Below are positions 19,699-28,310 of a stretch of DNA of 40,794 nt, one piece after another (position 1 is the stretch's first letter; every line of letters begins with the position of its first letter). The DNA is taken from assembly GCA_021824625.1 (NCBI GenBank), contig JAKAKE010000171.1:1-40794 (forward strand), written 5' to 3'. The position numbers were made by a program, and so were the translations under genes. The notes beneath the pieces are model-generated. The model was given only the letters and a program-made list of their open reading frames with translations, had not been told where the DNA came from and searched no databases. The DNA is from Bacteroidota bacterium (GTDB lineage Bacteria; Bacteroidota; Ignavibacteria; Kapaibacteriales; UBA2268).

Positions 19699-19778
19699 GG
19701 GTATTGCTAATTTACTATACATCATTCGTCATTCTGAGCGAAGTTGAGAATGACATCTATACCAAATTAGCAATACCC
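19699..19778. mobile_element. MITE-like non-autonomous element: 15-bp perfect terminal inverted repeats, inner inverted repeat, flanking 7-bp direct repeat
   Basis: GGGTATTGCTAATTT (19699-19713) and its exact reverse complement AAATTAGCAATACCC (19764-19778); inner IR GTCATTCT (19728-19735)/AGAATGAC (19747-19754); GAATAAG at 19693-19699 and 19779-19785. Confidence 0.65.
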
Positions 19779-19822
19779 GAATAAGAAGAAATCAAAATAA
19801 AATAATCTATTGTTTTGAAAAA

Positions 19823-20476
19823 TTACTTAATATGGCAGGTAAGGCACAAAGCACTTCCATCATTTGATTTCCTCAATGATAAAGTCTTTGTCTGCATGGG
19901 ATGAATAGTATGACAACCGGTACATCCTGAATTATTTCTATGGACATGAACATCATGACATGAAATACATTCAAGTTTATTATTGACAAGCAAGTCCTGT
20001 GCTATCGTTCCACCCAAACCTGAAGATTGAGTCGCCGGGTCACGAAGCCCGCCATCAGCATTAGCAAGTGAAGTTGAATATTCAAATGAAATAGGATGTT
20101 GATTTCTCATGTCAGTACCAAAACTGCCGGTAGTCATAAATAGTGTACCGCTTGTCGTACCTCCATAACTGTCTATTGCAATTGTACCGTCATGGCAAGA
20201 CAAACAGAGCTTAGAGATTCCGCCAGGTTGTCCGACTGTAGCATTTAATGTACTGCTGGTATATGTCTGATAAGTTGATGTAGTGTTTTGATGATTCCAA
20301 AGTGTTCCATTAATAATGTCCTGGTTGGCATTGTGAGGAGTATGACAAGGAATACAAATTTCAAAATTTGCCCATGATGAACCGCTGAAATCATGGTGTG
20401 AATACCGAATACCTGCACTCAAATAAGTAAGCTGACAAAATAAAATTACTATAACTAAAACAATTAATAATCTCAT
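19823..20476 (-). CDS. Secreted multiheme (five CXXCH) cytochrome c family protein
   Basis: CIPCH, CLSCH, CISCH, CTGCH, CLTCH motifs after an N-terminal signal peptide; resembles doubled-CXXCH proteins. Confidence 0.9.
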   Translation of the reverse strand: MRLLIVLVIVILFCQLTYLSAGIRYSHHDFSGSSWANFEICIPCHTPHNANQDIINGTLWNHQNTTSTYQTYTSSTLNATVGQPGGISKLCLSCHDGTIAIDSYGGTTSGTLFMTTGSFGTDMRNQHPISFEYSTSLANADGGLRDPATQSSGLGGTIAQDLLVNNKLECISCHDVHVHRNNSGCTGCHTIHPMQTKTLSLRKSNDGSALCLTCHIK

Positions 20477-20693
20477 AATAAATATTCAATAATTAATAAT
20501 ATGCAAAATTAATAAAAATGCTAAAGAATAATTAATTTTAAATTTGATTTCTGCAGATTAACTCTCATCAACATTTATCGTTAAAAATAATTAACAATAA
20601 GCTCCCGGTTACAGAACAAAAATTTGAATTGAACATATTTTATTAATTTCCTAATTTTATATGATTTAAATAAATGTTATTCAAGTTGAAGTC

Positions 20694-22970
20694 GTGATAA
20701 ACAAAATTTTTCCATTTCTAAATTGGTTTAAGGATTACAGCAACGAGAAATTCAGGCATGATATTTTATCTGGTATAACCGTTTCTCTTGTAGTAATACC
20801 TCAGTCGATGGCATATGCACAATTAGCCGGCTTACCAATATATTATGGACTTTATGCTTCATTCCTTCCTACAATCTTTGCAGCGATGTTCGGTTCAAGC
20901 AATCATTTATCAACCGGGCCAACTGCAGTGGTATCATTATTAACTTCGGTTGCACTTGAACCACTCGCCACATCCGGAAGTGAGGCATATATTGCTTATG
21001 CTATTTTACTTTCACTCACAATCGGGATATTCAGACTATCTCTTGGAATTTTAAGACTTGGTCTGATTGTAAATTTTCTTTCATTGCCTGTTGTTAACAG
21101 CTACACAAGCGCTGCAGCAATCATTATTGCAACTTCACAGCTATCGAGAATGTTTGGGGTTTATGTAAATGAAGGTGCTTACCATTACCAAACTGTTGAA
21201 AACGTTATCAGTGCTGCTTTAATTTATACCCATTTACCAACTCTATTAATTGCATGTTCTTCTTTAACACTAATGTTTTTATTAAAAAAATATGTATCGA
21301 AAATTCCATTTATATTAGTTACTGTTGTCATATTCACATTTATCTCATGGGCAAGCGGTTTTGAACATGATGTAGCGGTAAATATTAAAAATATTAAATC
21401 TCCCGAAATTGTTAATATGATAAAACAATTTAATGTTGATATGCACCTGCTTGTTGACCATGCCTCGGAAAGAACTAAACTTAGAGATAAAATAGATGCT
21501 ATGAAATCAGCCGATTCGAACGCTTTCAGAGTAGTTGATGAGCAGTACTATGCAAGTCTGATAGGTATAAAAATCAAAAACGAAAAACATGAATCCCAAA
21601 TATTACGTGATGAACTCAACAATTTCATGCTTGAAGCAGGTAAGTCCAAAGACGGGAAATTGTTATTTTATAATTACGGTAAAATACCAAAAGGAATGGA
21701 AAAAGATGAAAGAATCTGGAGAGTTAAGGTCAGAAATTATCCAATTAATGAAAGTGCTGTACTCATAACCGGAGGCGGTTCAGTTGTTGGAAATATTCCT
21801 AAAGGTTTACCGGCTATTTCCATGCCTAATTTTGATTTAAATGTATTTCTACGTTTTTTGCCAATGGCATTAATCATCACGTTGCTGGGATTTATGGAGG
21901 CAATTTCAATCGGAAAAAGTATTGCCGTAAAATCTGGCCAGAAAATTGACCCCAACCAGGAACTTATCGGACAGGGATTAGCCAACATCATCGGTTCGTT
22001 CGGACAATCATATCCTGTTTCAGGTTCGTTTTCACGCTCTGCTATAAATTTTCATTCGGGGGCGTTTACCGGTATTGCAAACATTGTGTCGAGTCTTGTT
22101 ATAGTTCTTACTTTATACTTTTTTACAAATTTTCTTTATTTTCTACCTAAAGCCGTACTCGCCTCCGTGATAATAATGGCAGTTCTGAGCTTAATGAATA
22201 TTAAAGGGTTTATAAATGCTTGGAAAGCACATCGAATAGACGGAGCAATTTCAACAATTACTTTTATTGTTACATTGATTTTTGCTCCACATCTTGAATA
22301 TGGTATTTTAGCAGGTGTTACAATATCACTCATTGTATATTTATATAATAGCATGCGTCCAAGAATTGTCAGTTTATCAATGGCAGATGATTTTTCACTC
22401 AGGTCGGCAAAAAGGTACGGCTTAAAGGAATGTAATGTCATAACTGCACTCAGGTTTGACGGCTCTCTTTTCTTTGCTAATTCTACTTACCTCGATGATA
22501 CTATCGTAAAAATTATGGCTCAAAAACCAAAAATTAAACATTTTCTTATTGTTTGTAATGGTATCAACGACCTCGATTATTCCGGCGCCTGTGCTCTAAA
22601 GCTCGTTATCGAAAAAATCAGAGTTAGGGGATTAGGAATATCTTTTAGTGGAATAAATGAAAAGGTTATGAAAATACTTGAAAGAACAGGATTAATTGAC
22701 TTTATTGGAACAGAGCATATATTCCCGACACAGGTTGATGCTCTCGAAACACTTTATTTCCAGACTCATGAAGTAGGAAAGACAAACATTTTAGCATGTC
22801 CTTTGTTAAATTATATTCCAATTGAAACTACAAAAAAAGAAAATCAAAAAACACCTTTTTTCGTACGTCTTGAGAAAATTGAACCAGAACTTTTCATATT
22901 AACTCCTACAATTGGTACAGAGGATATTAGAAAAGAATTCGAAGAAAAGAAAAAAAAGAAGGATGTATAA
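20694..22970 (+). CDS. SulP family anion transporter with STAS domain, a large insert and a C-terminal extension
   Basis: GITVSLVVIPQSMAYAQLAGLPIYYGLYASFLPTIFAAMFGSSNHLSTGPTAVVSLL, VVGNIPKGLP, GFMEAISIGKSIAVKSGQKIDPNQELIGQGLANIIGSFGQSYPVSGSFSRSAIN, C-terminal STAS-like 'FLIVCNGINDLDYSGACAL'. GTG start. Confidence 0.93.
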   Translation: MINKIFPFLNWFKDYSNEKFRHDILSGITVSLVVIPQSMAYAQLAGLPIYYGLYASFLPTIFAAMFGSSNHLSTGPTAVVSLLTSVALEPLATSGSEAYIAYAILLSLTIGIFRLSLGILRLGLIVNFLSLPVVNSYTSAAAIIIATSQLSRMFGVYVNEGAYHYQTVENVISAALIYTHLPTLLIACSSLTLMFLLKKYVSKIPFILVTVVIFTFISWASGFEHDVAVNIKNIKSPEIVNMIKQFNVDMHLLVDHASERTKLRDKIDAMKSADSNAFRVVDEQYYASLIGIKIKNEKHESQILRDELNNFMLEAGKSKDGKLLFYNYGKIPKGMEKDERIWRVKVRNYPINESAVLITGGGSVVGNIPKGLPAISMPNFDLNVFLRFLPMALIITLLGFMEAISIGKSIAVKSGQKIDPNQELIGQGLANIIGSFGQSYPVSGSFSRSAINFHSGAFTGIANIVSSLVIVLTLYFFTNFLYFLPKAVLASVIIMAVLSLMNIKGFINAWKAHRIDGAISTITFIVTLIFAPHLEYGILAGVTISLIVYLYNSMRPRIVSLSMADDFSLRSAKRYGLKECNVITALRFDGSLFFANSTYLDDTIVKIMAQKPKIKHFLIVCNGINDLDYSGACALKLVIEKIRVRGLGISFSGINEKVMKILERTGLIDFIGTEHIFPTQVDALETLYFQTHEVGKTNILACPLLNYIPIETTKKENQKTPFFVRLEKIEPELFILTPTIGTEDIRKEFEEKKKKKDV

Positions 22971-22978
22971 TCTAATTC

Positions 22979-24529
22979 TCATTCGACATTCAAATGCATA
23001 CCGCTGAGTTTGACAATTGATGCGGCAATACTTGGCAATGAATCGGAATAAGTCAGAAGATATGTGTCGGCATTGATTACATCTTTCACATAAGGATTGC
23101 CAAATAGAACAGCGATTGTTTTCTTTCCTTCTGACAAATCTGTTACGATTTTCTTTATTTTATCTGTAATGTTAACAGTTCCTTTGTAAGCTTTGGCACG
23201 ATAGAAAAAGGCTAGAAGAAGAATATCTGCAAAAGCAATTCCTTCCTTAAAAGATTTCAGGTCTTCATCAGAAATTTCATCATTGATAAAGCCGAAATCG
23301 CAATCATTATCCAAAGCCTGGGCAAGCATCTTGAAGAATAAAGCTCCGGGTTGAATATCATCATCAAGTATGAATGCAAAACCTCCTATGGGTATTTTTT
23401 CCTGAATTGGAATTAGAGTTCCATTTCCGAAAATGGAGATAGATTTCATTGCTATTTTGAGTGCGAGTTTTCCATGCAATTCATCCGGCCCCGAAAGATT
23501 TAATTTAGTAGTTTGTTTGTCAGCACCGCACCAGTTCTTTGCTCCGAGTATTCTTTCAACACTTCTTTTAATTTGTTCAAATAATAATTTGTCATTTTTA
23601 ATTAAAGATTCAAGTGTTTCAATTGCTTTAAGGCAATTGGGAGGAATTAACGCAATATCAGCACCTGCTTTGAATAATAATTCTATTGCCTGAGAATTAG
23701 AATAATTGTTTGTAATCGAATTCATATCCAATGCATCTGTGATTATCAAACCATCAAAACCAAGTTCTTTCCTCAATAAATCTGATATTATTTTTAGGGA
23801 TAATGATGCAGGCAAACCTGAATCATCAACAGAAGGAACAGAAAGATGTCCAACCATTATAGAACGAACACCATTTTTAATGGCATTTATGAATGGCTTT
23901 AATTCGAGGTCATATAGTTCTTTTTTACTTTTCTTGAGTACAGGTAATGATAAATGAGAATCAACTGAAGTATCGCCATGACCGGGAAAATGCTTTGCAC
24001 ATGATAAAACATTGGCAGATTGTGTGCCTTGTAAATAAGCAAGGCTGTGCTTTTCTACTATGCCTGAATTTTCACCGAAAGAACGAATATTTATAATTGG
24101 ATTTTGAGGATTTGAATTAATATCACAAACAGGAGCAAGGTTCCAGTTAATACCGATTGCCTTAGCTTCTTCTGCGATGGCTTTTGCACATTGAAAAGTC
24201 AATTCCGAATCGTCAGCATATCCCATAGCCATAGCATGTGGGAAAGCAGTACCATCCTGCAATCTCATGGGTAAGCCGTGTTCAAAGTCTGCACAGAAAA
24301 AGAGGGGTATTTCAGCAAAGCTTTGAAGTTCATCGAGCATTTTTTTAGTATCAGCGGCTGTTCCTTTAAATACACAGAAGCCACCTATACCCGATTTGAC
24401 AAAGTTTTTAATATTTTCCTGATAATTAATGTCTTTATAATAATCATCGGAAGATAGCCGACCGATTATGCATTGGGCAGCAAGGTTATGAGGAGTTAAT
24501 TTGTTAATATTTAAAGAAGAATGTTGCAT
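22979..24529 (-). CDS. Glycoside hydrolase family 3, beta-N-acetylhexosaminidase (NagZ-like)
   Basis: FFCADFEHGLPMRLQDGTAFPHAMAMG, NWNLAPVCDINSNPQNPIINIRSFGE, CAKHFPGHGDTSVDSHLSLP, GLIITDALDMNSI. Confidence 0.92.
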   Translation of the reverse strand: MQHSSLNINKLTPHNLAAQCIIGRLSSDDYYKDINYQENIKNFVKSGIGGFCVFKGTAADTKKMLDELQSFAEIPLFFCADFEHGLPMRLQDGTAFPHAMAMGYADDSELTFQCAKAIAEEAKAIGINWNLAPVCDINSNPQNPIINIRSFGENSGIVEKHSLAYLQGTQSANVLSCAKHFPGHGDTSVDSHLSLPVLKKSKKELYDLELKPFINAIKNGVRSIMVGHLSVPSVDDSGLPASLSLKIISDLLRKELGFDGLIITDALDMNSITNNYSNSQAIELLFKAGADIALIPPNCLKAIETLESLIKNDKLLFEQIKRSVERILGAKNWCGADKQTTKLNLSGPDELHGKLALKIAMKSISIFGNGTLIPIQEKIPIGGFAFILDDDIQPGALFFKMLAQALDNDCDFGFINDEISDEDLKSFKEGIAFADILLLAFFYRAKAYKGTVNITDKIKKIVTDLSEGKKTIAVLFGNPYVKDVINADTYLLTYSDSLPSIAASIVKLSGMHLNVE

Positions 24530-24530
24530 T

Positions 24531-25010
24531 TTAGTCTATCAACCTAACACTTTCACCTTCATAATTTCTTACCAATTCACGAATTTCGTCGGATATTCTA
24601 TCGGGTTGTCTTGTTTTGAAGTTTATATTAACCAGAACAGCACTTGCTTTTGCGAGTAGCAGCCCGCTTTCAAGACGGATGATGTTTTCAAATCCGAAGG
24701 ATGAATTTTTTATGAAGGATATTCTTGTAAATACTTCATAAGCATCATCGAATCCTGCTGTATTGAAATAATCTATTTCGGCATGTGCCGACATAACAGG
24801 AAATTCAAATATTGATATTTTACCTGCTTCATTACCCAGGATATTACGGAGATATTCAATTCTCGCCCACTCCAGCCAATAGAAATATTGAAGATTGTGG
24901 ACAATGCTGTATGAATCAACCTCGTGGAATTTCACTCTTCCACAGACTTTGAATTTGAATTTACTGAGTGATTCTTCAATTAATTTTATTTTTTGCTCTA
25001 TATCATTCAT
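24531..25010 (-). CDS. Acyl-CoA thioesterase, 4-hydroxybenzoyl-CoA thioesterase (hotdog) family
   Basis: VKFHEVDSYSIVHNLQYFYWLEWARIEYLRN...EIDYFNTAGFDDAYEVFTRI. Confidence 0.82.
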   Translation of the reverse strand: MNDIEQKIKLIEESLSKFKFKVCGRVKFHEVDSYSIVHNLQYFYWLEWARIEYLRNILGNEAGKISIFEFPVMSAHAEIDYFNTAGFDDAYEVFTRISFIKNSSFGFENIIRLESGLLLAKASAVLVNINFKTRQPDRISDEIRELVRNYEGESVRLID

Positions 25011-25020
25011 AAGAATTAAC

Positions 25021-25545
25021 CTATTTATTTGGGGAATACAATTTTTCTACTGATTCTATTACAGTCTTATGGTAATCATTAAACTTATTATATTCATCAT
25101 CATTTTTTGTTTTCAAATAGAGCGATAATAGCTTGGTATCTTCTTTCATGAAAAAAAGAGTTTTAATAATATCTTTAATAAAATTATTATCATCTTTATT
25201 CAAAGTATGTGATTTGACAATATCACCTAATTTTTTTATTTCATCCCCGATAGTAAATGTAATTGAATGAACGACATCAGAATAGTTTGAAAACCGAGAT
25301 GTATCATTGTCTAATTCAATGTTTTGCTTAATTAAGGAAATGGAAGTCAAAGATAAATATATTGTGTTTGACGAAAATGATGCTATTGTTTTCAAATATT
25401 GTTCATCGTTACTCTCAACTTTTTCCTGTGCATAAGAAAAATTAAAAAAGATTGTGAATAAGATAAAGAGAAATATCCTTCGACTTCGGTCAGGATGACA
25501 TAGATATTGCATTATTATTTCTAAGCTTAGAAAATACTTTTTCAT
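25021..25545 (-). CDS. Hypothetical secreted protein whose N-terminal region contains a translated dispersed repeat
   Basis: ORF with hydrophobic N-terminus RRIFLFILFTIFFNFSYAQ; preceding CHPDRSRRI is encoded by tgtcatcctgaccgaagtcgaaggat. No family recognised. Confidence 0.55.
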   Translation of the reverse strand: MKKYFLSLEIIMQYLCHPDRSRRIFLFILFTIFFNFSYAQEKVESNDEQYLKTIASFSSNTIYLSLTSISLIKQNIELDNDTSRFSNYSDVVHSITFTIGDEIKKLGDIVKSHTLNKDDNNFIKDIIKTLFFMKEDTKLLSLYLKTKNDDEYNKFNDYHKTVIESVEKLYSPNK

Positions 25546-25552
25546 ATCTACC

Positions 25553-26716
25553 CTACTGCTTTCTTTTTCTTAATTTATTCAAAACATCTTTTATATTATC
25601 AACAGCAATTTTCACCTGTGGAGATTCAACCTGATAATGAAACACAACCCTGGCTGAATTATTTCCGAGATGTAGGAGAAGTAAACCTTTCTTTTTACAT
25701 TCTTCTTCAAATTTTGCCCCATTAATTTGAGAATCAATTATAAAATATACAATGTTTGTCTCTACCCTATCAATGTCGATTGTTATATATTCCGATTCTG
25801 AAACAAGTTTTGCAAAACTTTTTGCATTCTCGTGGTCATTTTTCAATAAATCAAGATTATTCTTTAAGGCATATAAACCCGCGGCGGCAATAATACCAGC
25901 CTGACGCATACCGCCGCCCATCAGCTTCCGCTTTCTTCTACCATCAGTTATCAATTCTTTTGAACCGACAAGAACTGAACCAATGGGCGCTCCAAGTGCT
26001 TTTGACAGACACACAGAAACTGTATCGAAAGGTTGAGCATATTCTTTCGGTGATATTCCTGTTGCTGCACAGGCATTCCATAGACGTGCTCCGTCACAAT
26101 GAAATGAGAGTTTGTACTCATCAACGATTTTCTTCACTTGTTTTATATAATCAAGAGGTATGACTACTCCTCCGTGACGATTATGTGTGTTTTCCATGCA
26201 AATAAGTGCTGTATGAGGAAAATGGTCATCGAGAACACGGATTGAATTTTTAATCTCATCGAGATGCATGATGCCTTTTTCAGTTTTAATTGGTCGAAGC
26301 TGTACACCGGAAATTACTGACGGTGCGGCGGCTTCATAATAATATAAATGTGCGTCAGCATCAACAATTACCTCGTCTGCTCTTTTTGTTTGAACTGCAA
26401 TAGCAATTTGGTTACTCATTGTTCCCGATGGGACATATAATGCCGCTTCTTTACCGAGCAGACCGGCAGTGTATTCCTGCAATTCGTTAACTGTGGGGTC
26501 ATCCCCAAATACATCATCACCAACTTTGGCGTTGACTATTGCATCGAGCATATCTTTTGTTGGAAGAGTAACTGTATCGCTTCTTAAATCAATCAATTTT
26601 TGAATCCCCCTGAATCCCCCTTTAGAAAAGTGGGAAATTTCGTTATAATAAATGAAAATATGATAAATGGAATAAATAAACGGAAACATATTCGCCAATC
26701 CACATAAGAACACCAA
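25553..26716 (-). CDS. Low-specificity L-threonine aldolase (true start probably near 26600, not 26716)
   Basis: [124 protein letters not shown]. The first ~35 codons overlap the neighbouring gene and a dispersed repeat. Confidence 0.93.
   Translation of the reverse strand: MVFLCGLANMFPFIYSIYHIFIYYNEISHFSKGGFRGIQKLIDLRSDTVTLPTKDMLDAIVNAKVGDDVFGDDPTVNELQEYTAGLLGKEAALYVPSGTMSNQIAIAVQTKRADEVIVDADAHLYYYEAAAPSVISGVQLRPIKTEKGIMHLDEIKNSIRVLDDHFPHTALICMENTHNRHGGVVIPLDYIKQVKKIVDEYKLSFHCDGARLWNACAATGISPKEYAQPFDTVSVCLSKALGAPIGSVLVGSKELITDGRRKRKLMGGGMRQAGIIAAAGLYALKNNLDLLKNDHENAKSFAKLVSESEYITIDIDRVETNIVYFIIDSQINGAKFEEECKKKGLLLLHLGNNSARVVFHYQVESPQVKIAVDNIKDVLNKLRKRKQ
26601..26640. repeat. GGGGGATTCAGGGGGATT-type dispersed repeat at the 5' end of the threonine aldolase gene
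   Basis: Minus strand: aaatttcccacttttctaaagggggattcagggggattca; same core as the 4440-4632 composite. Confidence 0.85.
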
Positions 26717-27305
26717 TGCATATAGGAATTGTTATATTGTCATCAACTTTAAACATTCTTGAAGCTGCTTCAACCATTCCTCCCATAAATGCTGATATAA
26801 AACCAAAAACAAAAAATGTCCACGGAGCCGATGTCATATAGCCGATAAATGAAACAATAAAAAATGCAATTATAATAAATGCTGATGTTCCTTCCCAGCT
26901 TTTATCAAATAGTGGAGTCTTTCCAAATTTTCGACCGAAAAGAGCTGCAGCAATGTCGGATAATATCAATATGGTAAATCCTGTTATAAATAAAATTTTA
27001 GGAAATATCAAAATTCCTATACAAGCCGATATTAATACCCATGATGCACCATTTAGAGTATATTCCTTTTCTACTTCATGGCGGCGAAGCATCCTGCCAA
27101 AAATGTGCCGGACGAAAAATTGAGCCTTATTTCTTTTTTTGCTAAGTACATCCATTACAATAAATAGGGTGGTTAGTGGTATAAGAATTGATAGACCTAT
27201 TCTTTGTGAAACAAAAGTATAAGAAATAGGAATAGATAAGGACAACAGATGGAAGCCTTTCCTGAGAACTTCCTGACTGTATGGGATTTCGTGAAATTCG
27301 TCCAT
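26643..27305 (-). CDS. Polyprenol/dolichol kinase or phosphatidate cytidylyltransferase-like membrane protein
   Basis: EVLRKGFHLLSLSIPISYTF..., GASWVLISACIGILIFPK, LILSDIAAALFGRKFGKTPLFDKSWEGTSAFIIIAF, multiple TM helices. Confidence 0.8.
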   Translation of the reverse strand: MDEFHEIPYSQEVLRKGFHLLSLSIPISYTFVSQRIGLSILIPLTTLFIVMDVLSKKRNKAQFFVRHIFGRMLRRHEVEKEYTLNGASWVLISACIGILIFPKILFITGFTILILSDIAAALFGRKFGKTPLFDKSWEGTSAFIIIAFFIVSFIGYMTSAPWTFFVFGFISAFMGGMVEAASRMFKVDDNITIPICIGVLMWIGEYVSVYLFHLSYFHLL

Positions 27306-27321
27306 TTATGTTTATTAAAAT

Positions 27322-28218
27322 ATGGATACAATAACTATAAAAGCATACGCAAAAATAAACTTAGGCCTTGAAATCCTCATTAAGAGGCAAGACGGCTATC
27401 ATAACATTAATTCTGCAATAACCCGCATAAGCCTTGCAGATACTCTGTCAATCCGCAAAAATAAGAAAATATTAGTTAATACTTCACCGCAGATTAACAT
27501 TCCGATGGAACAAAATCTTGTATATAGGGCAGCCAAACTAATAAAAGAATCTTTTAATGTTGAGAGCGGTGCAGAGATATTAATTGAAAAAAATATTCCA
27601 ATGGGAGCAGGACTCGGCGGTGGTAGTTCTGATGCGGCGGCAACCATCAAAGGATTGTTGAATCTTTGGGATATACAAGGAAAAAAGGGGAATGAGGATT
27701 GGGGATTAGGTGATATTGCATCGGCAGGAGACGCTCCTGATGCAGTTATGCAGTTATCAAGTTCCTTAGGTACTGATGTCCCGTATTTCTTAAAAGACGG
27801 AACTGCTATTGCTTCAGAACGGGGTGAAGTGCTGGACTATTTTAATTCTGGTTTGAATTTTTGGGTTTTAATCGTAATACCAGATATTTCAATCTCTACA
27901 AAATGGGCTTATGAACATCTCAATGAAAATCATTTTTCAAAAGTTAAAACAGATTTTAAATACACACTCGAAGAAGTCAAAACAAATAAAAGTATCTTAA
28001 AAGAGAAAGTTTTTAATAATTTTGAACTTTTAATTTTCGGACACTACCCGGGAATAGGTAAAATTAAGAATGAACTATATGATTGTGGTGCTGTGTTTGC
28101 ACTTATGAGCGGAAGCGGAGCAAGTGTTTATGGTTTGTTTGATACAAAAGAAGAAGCACAGATAGCGTCATTGAAATTTAGCAAGTATAAAAATTTTGTG
28201 TGCGAACTTATTCAGTGA
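27322..28218 (+). CDS. ispE: 4-diphosphocytidyl-2-C-methyl-D-erythritol kinase
   Basis: IKAYAKINLGLEIL, NIPMGAGLGGGSSDAAATIKGLL, LGTDVPYFLKDGTAIASERGE, LMSGSGASVYGLF. Confidence 0.95.
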   Translation: MDTITIKAYAKINLGLEILIKRQDGYHNINSAITRISLADTLSIRKNKKILVNTSPQINIPMEQNLVYRAAKLIKESFNVESGAEILIEKNIPMGAGLGGGSSDAAATIKGLLNLWDIQGKKGNEDWGLGDIASAGDAPDAVMQLSSSLGTDVPYFLKDGTAIASERGEVLDYFNSGLNFWVLIVIPDISISTKWAYEHLNENHFSKVKTDFKYTLEEVKTNKSILKEKVFNNFELLIFGHYPGIGKIKNELYDCGAVFALMSGSGASVYGLFDTKEEAQIASLKFSKYKNFVCELIQ

Positions 28219-28310
28219 AAAGTGAACAATGAATAGTGAAAAGTTATGGATATATAATAATATTAAAATTGAAAATTTTAACCTCAATTACTAATTATTA
28301 ATTAAATGAA

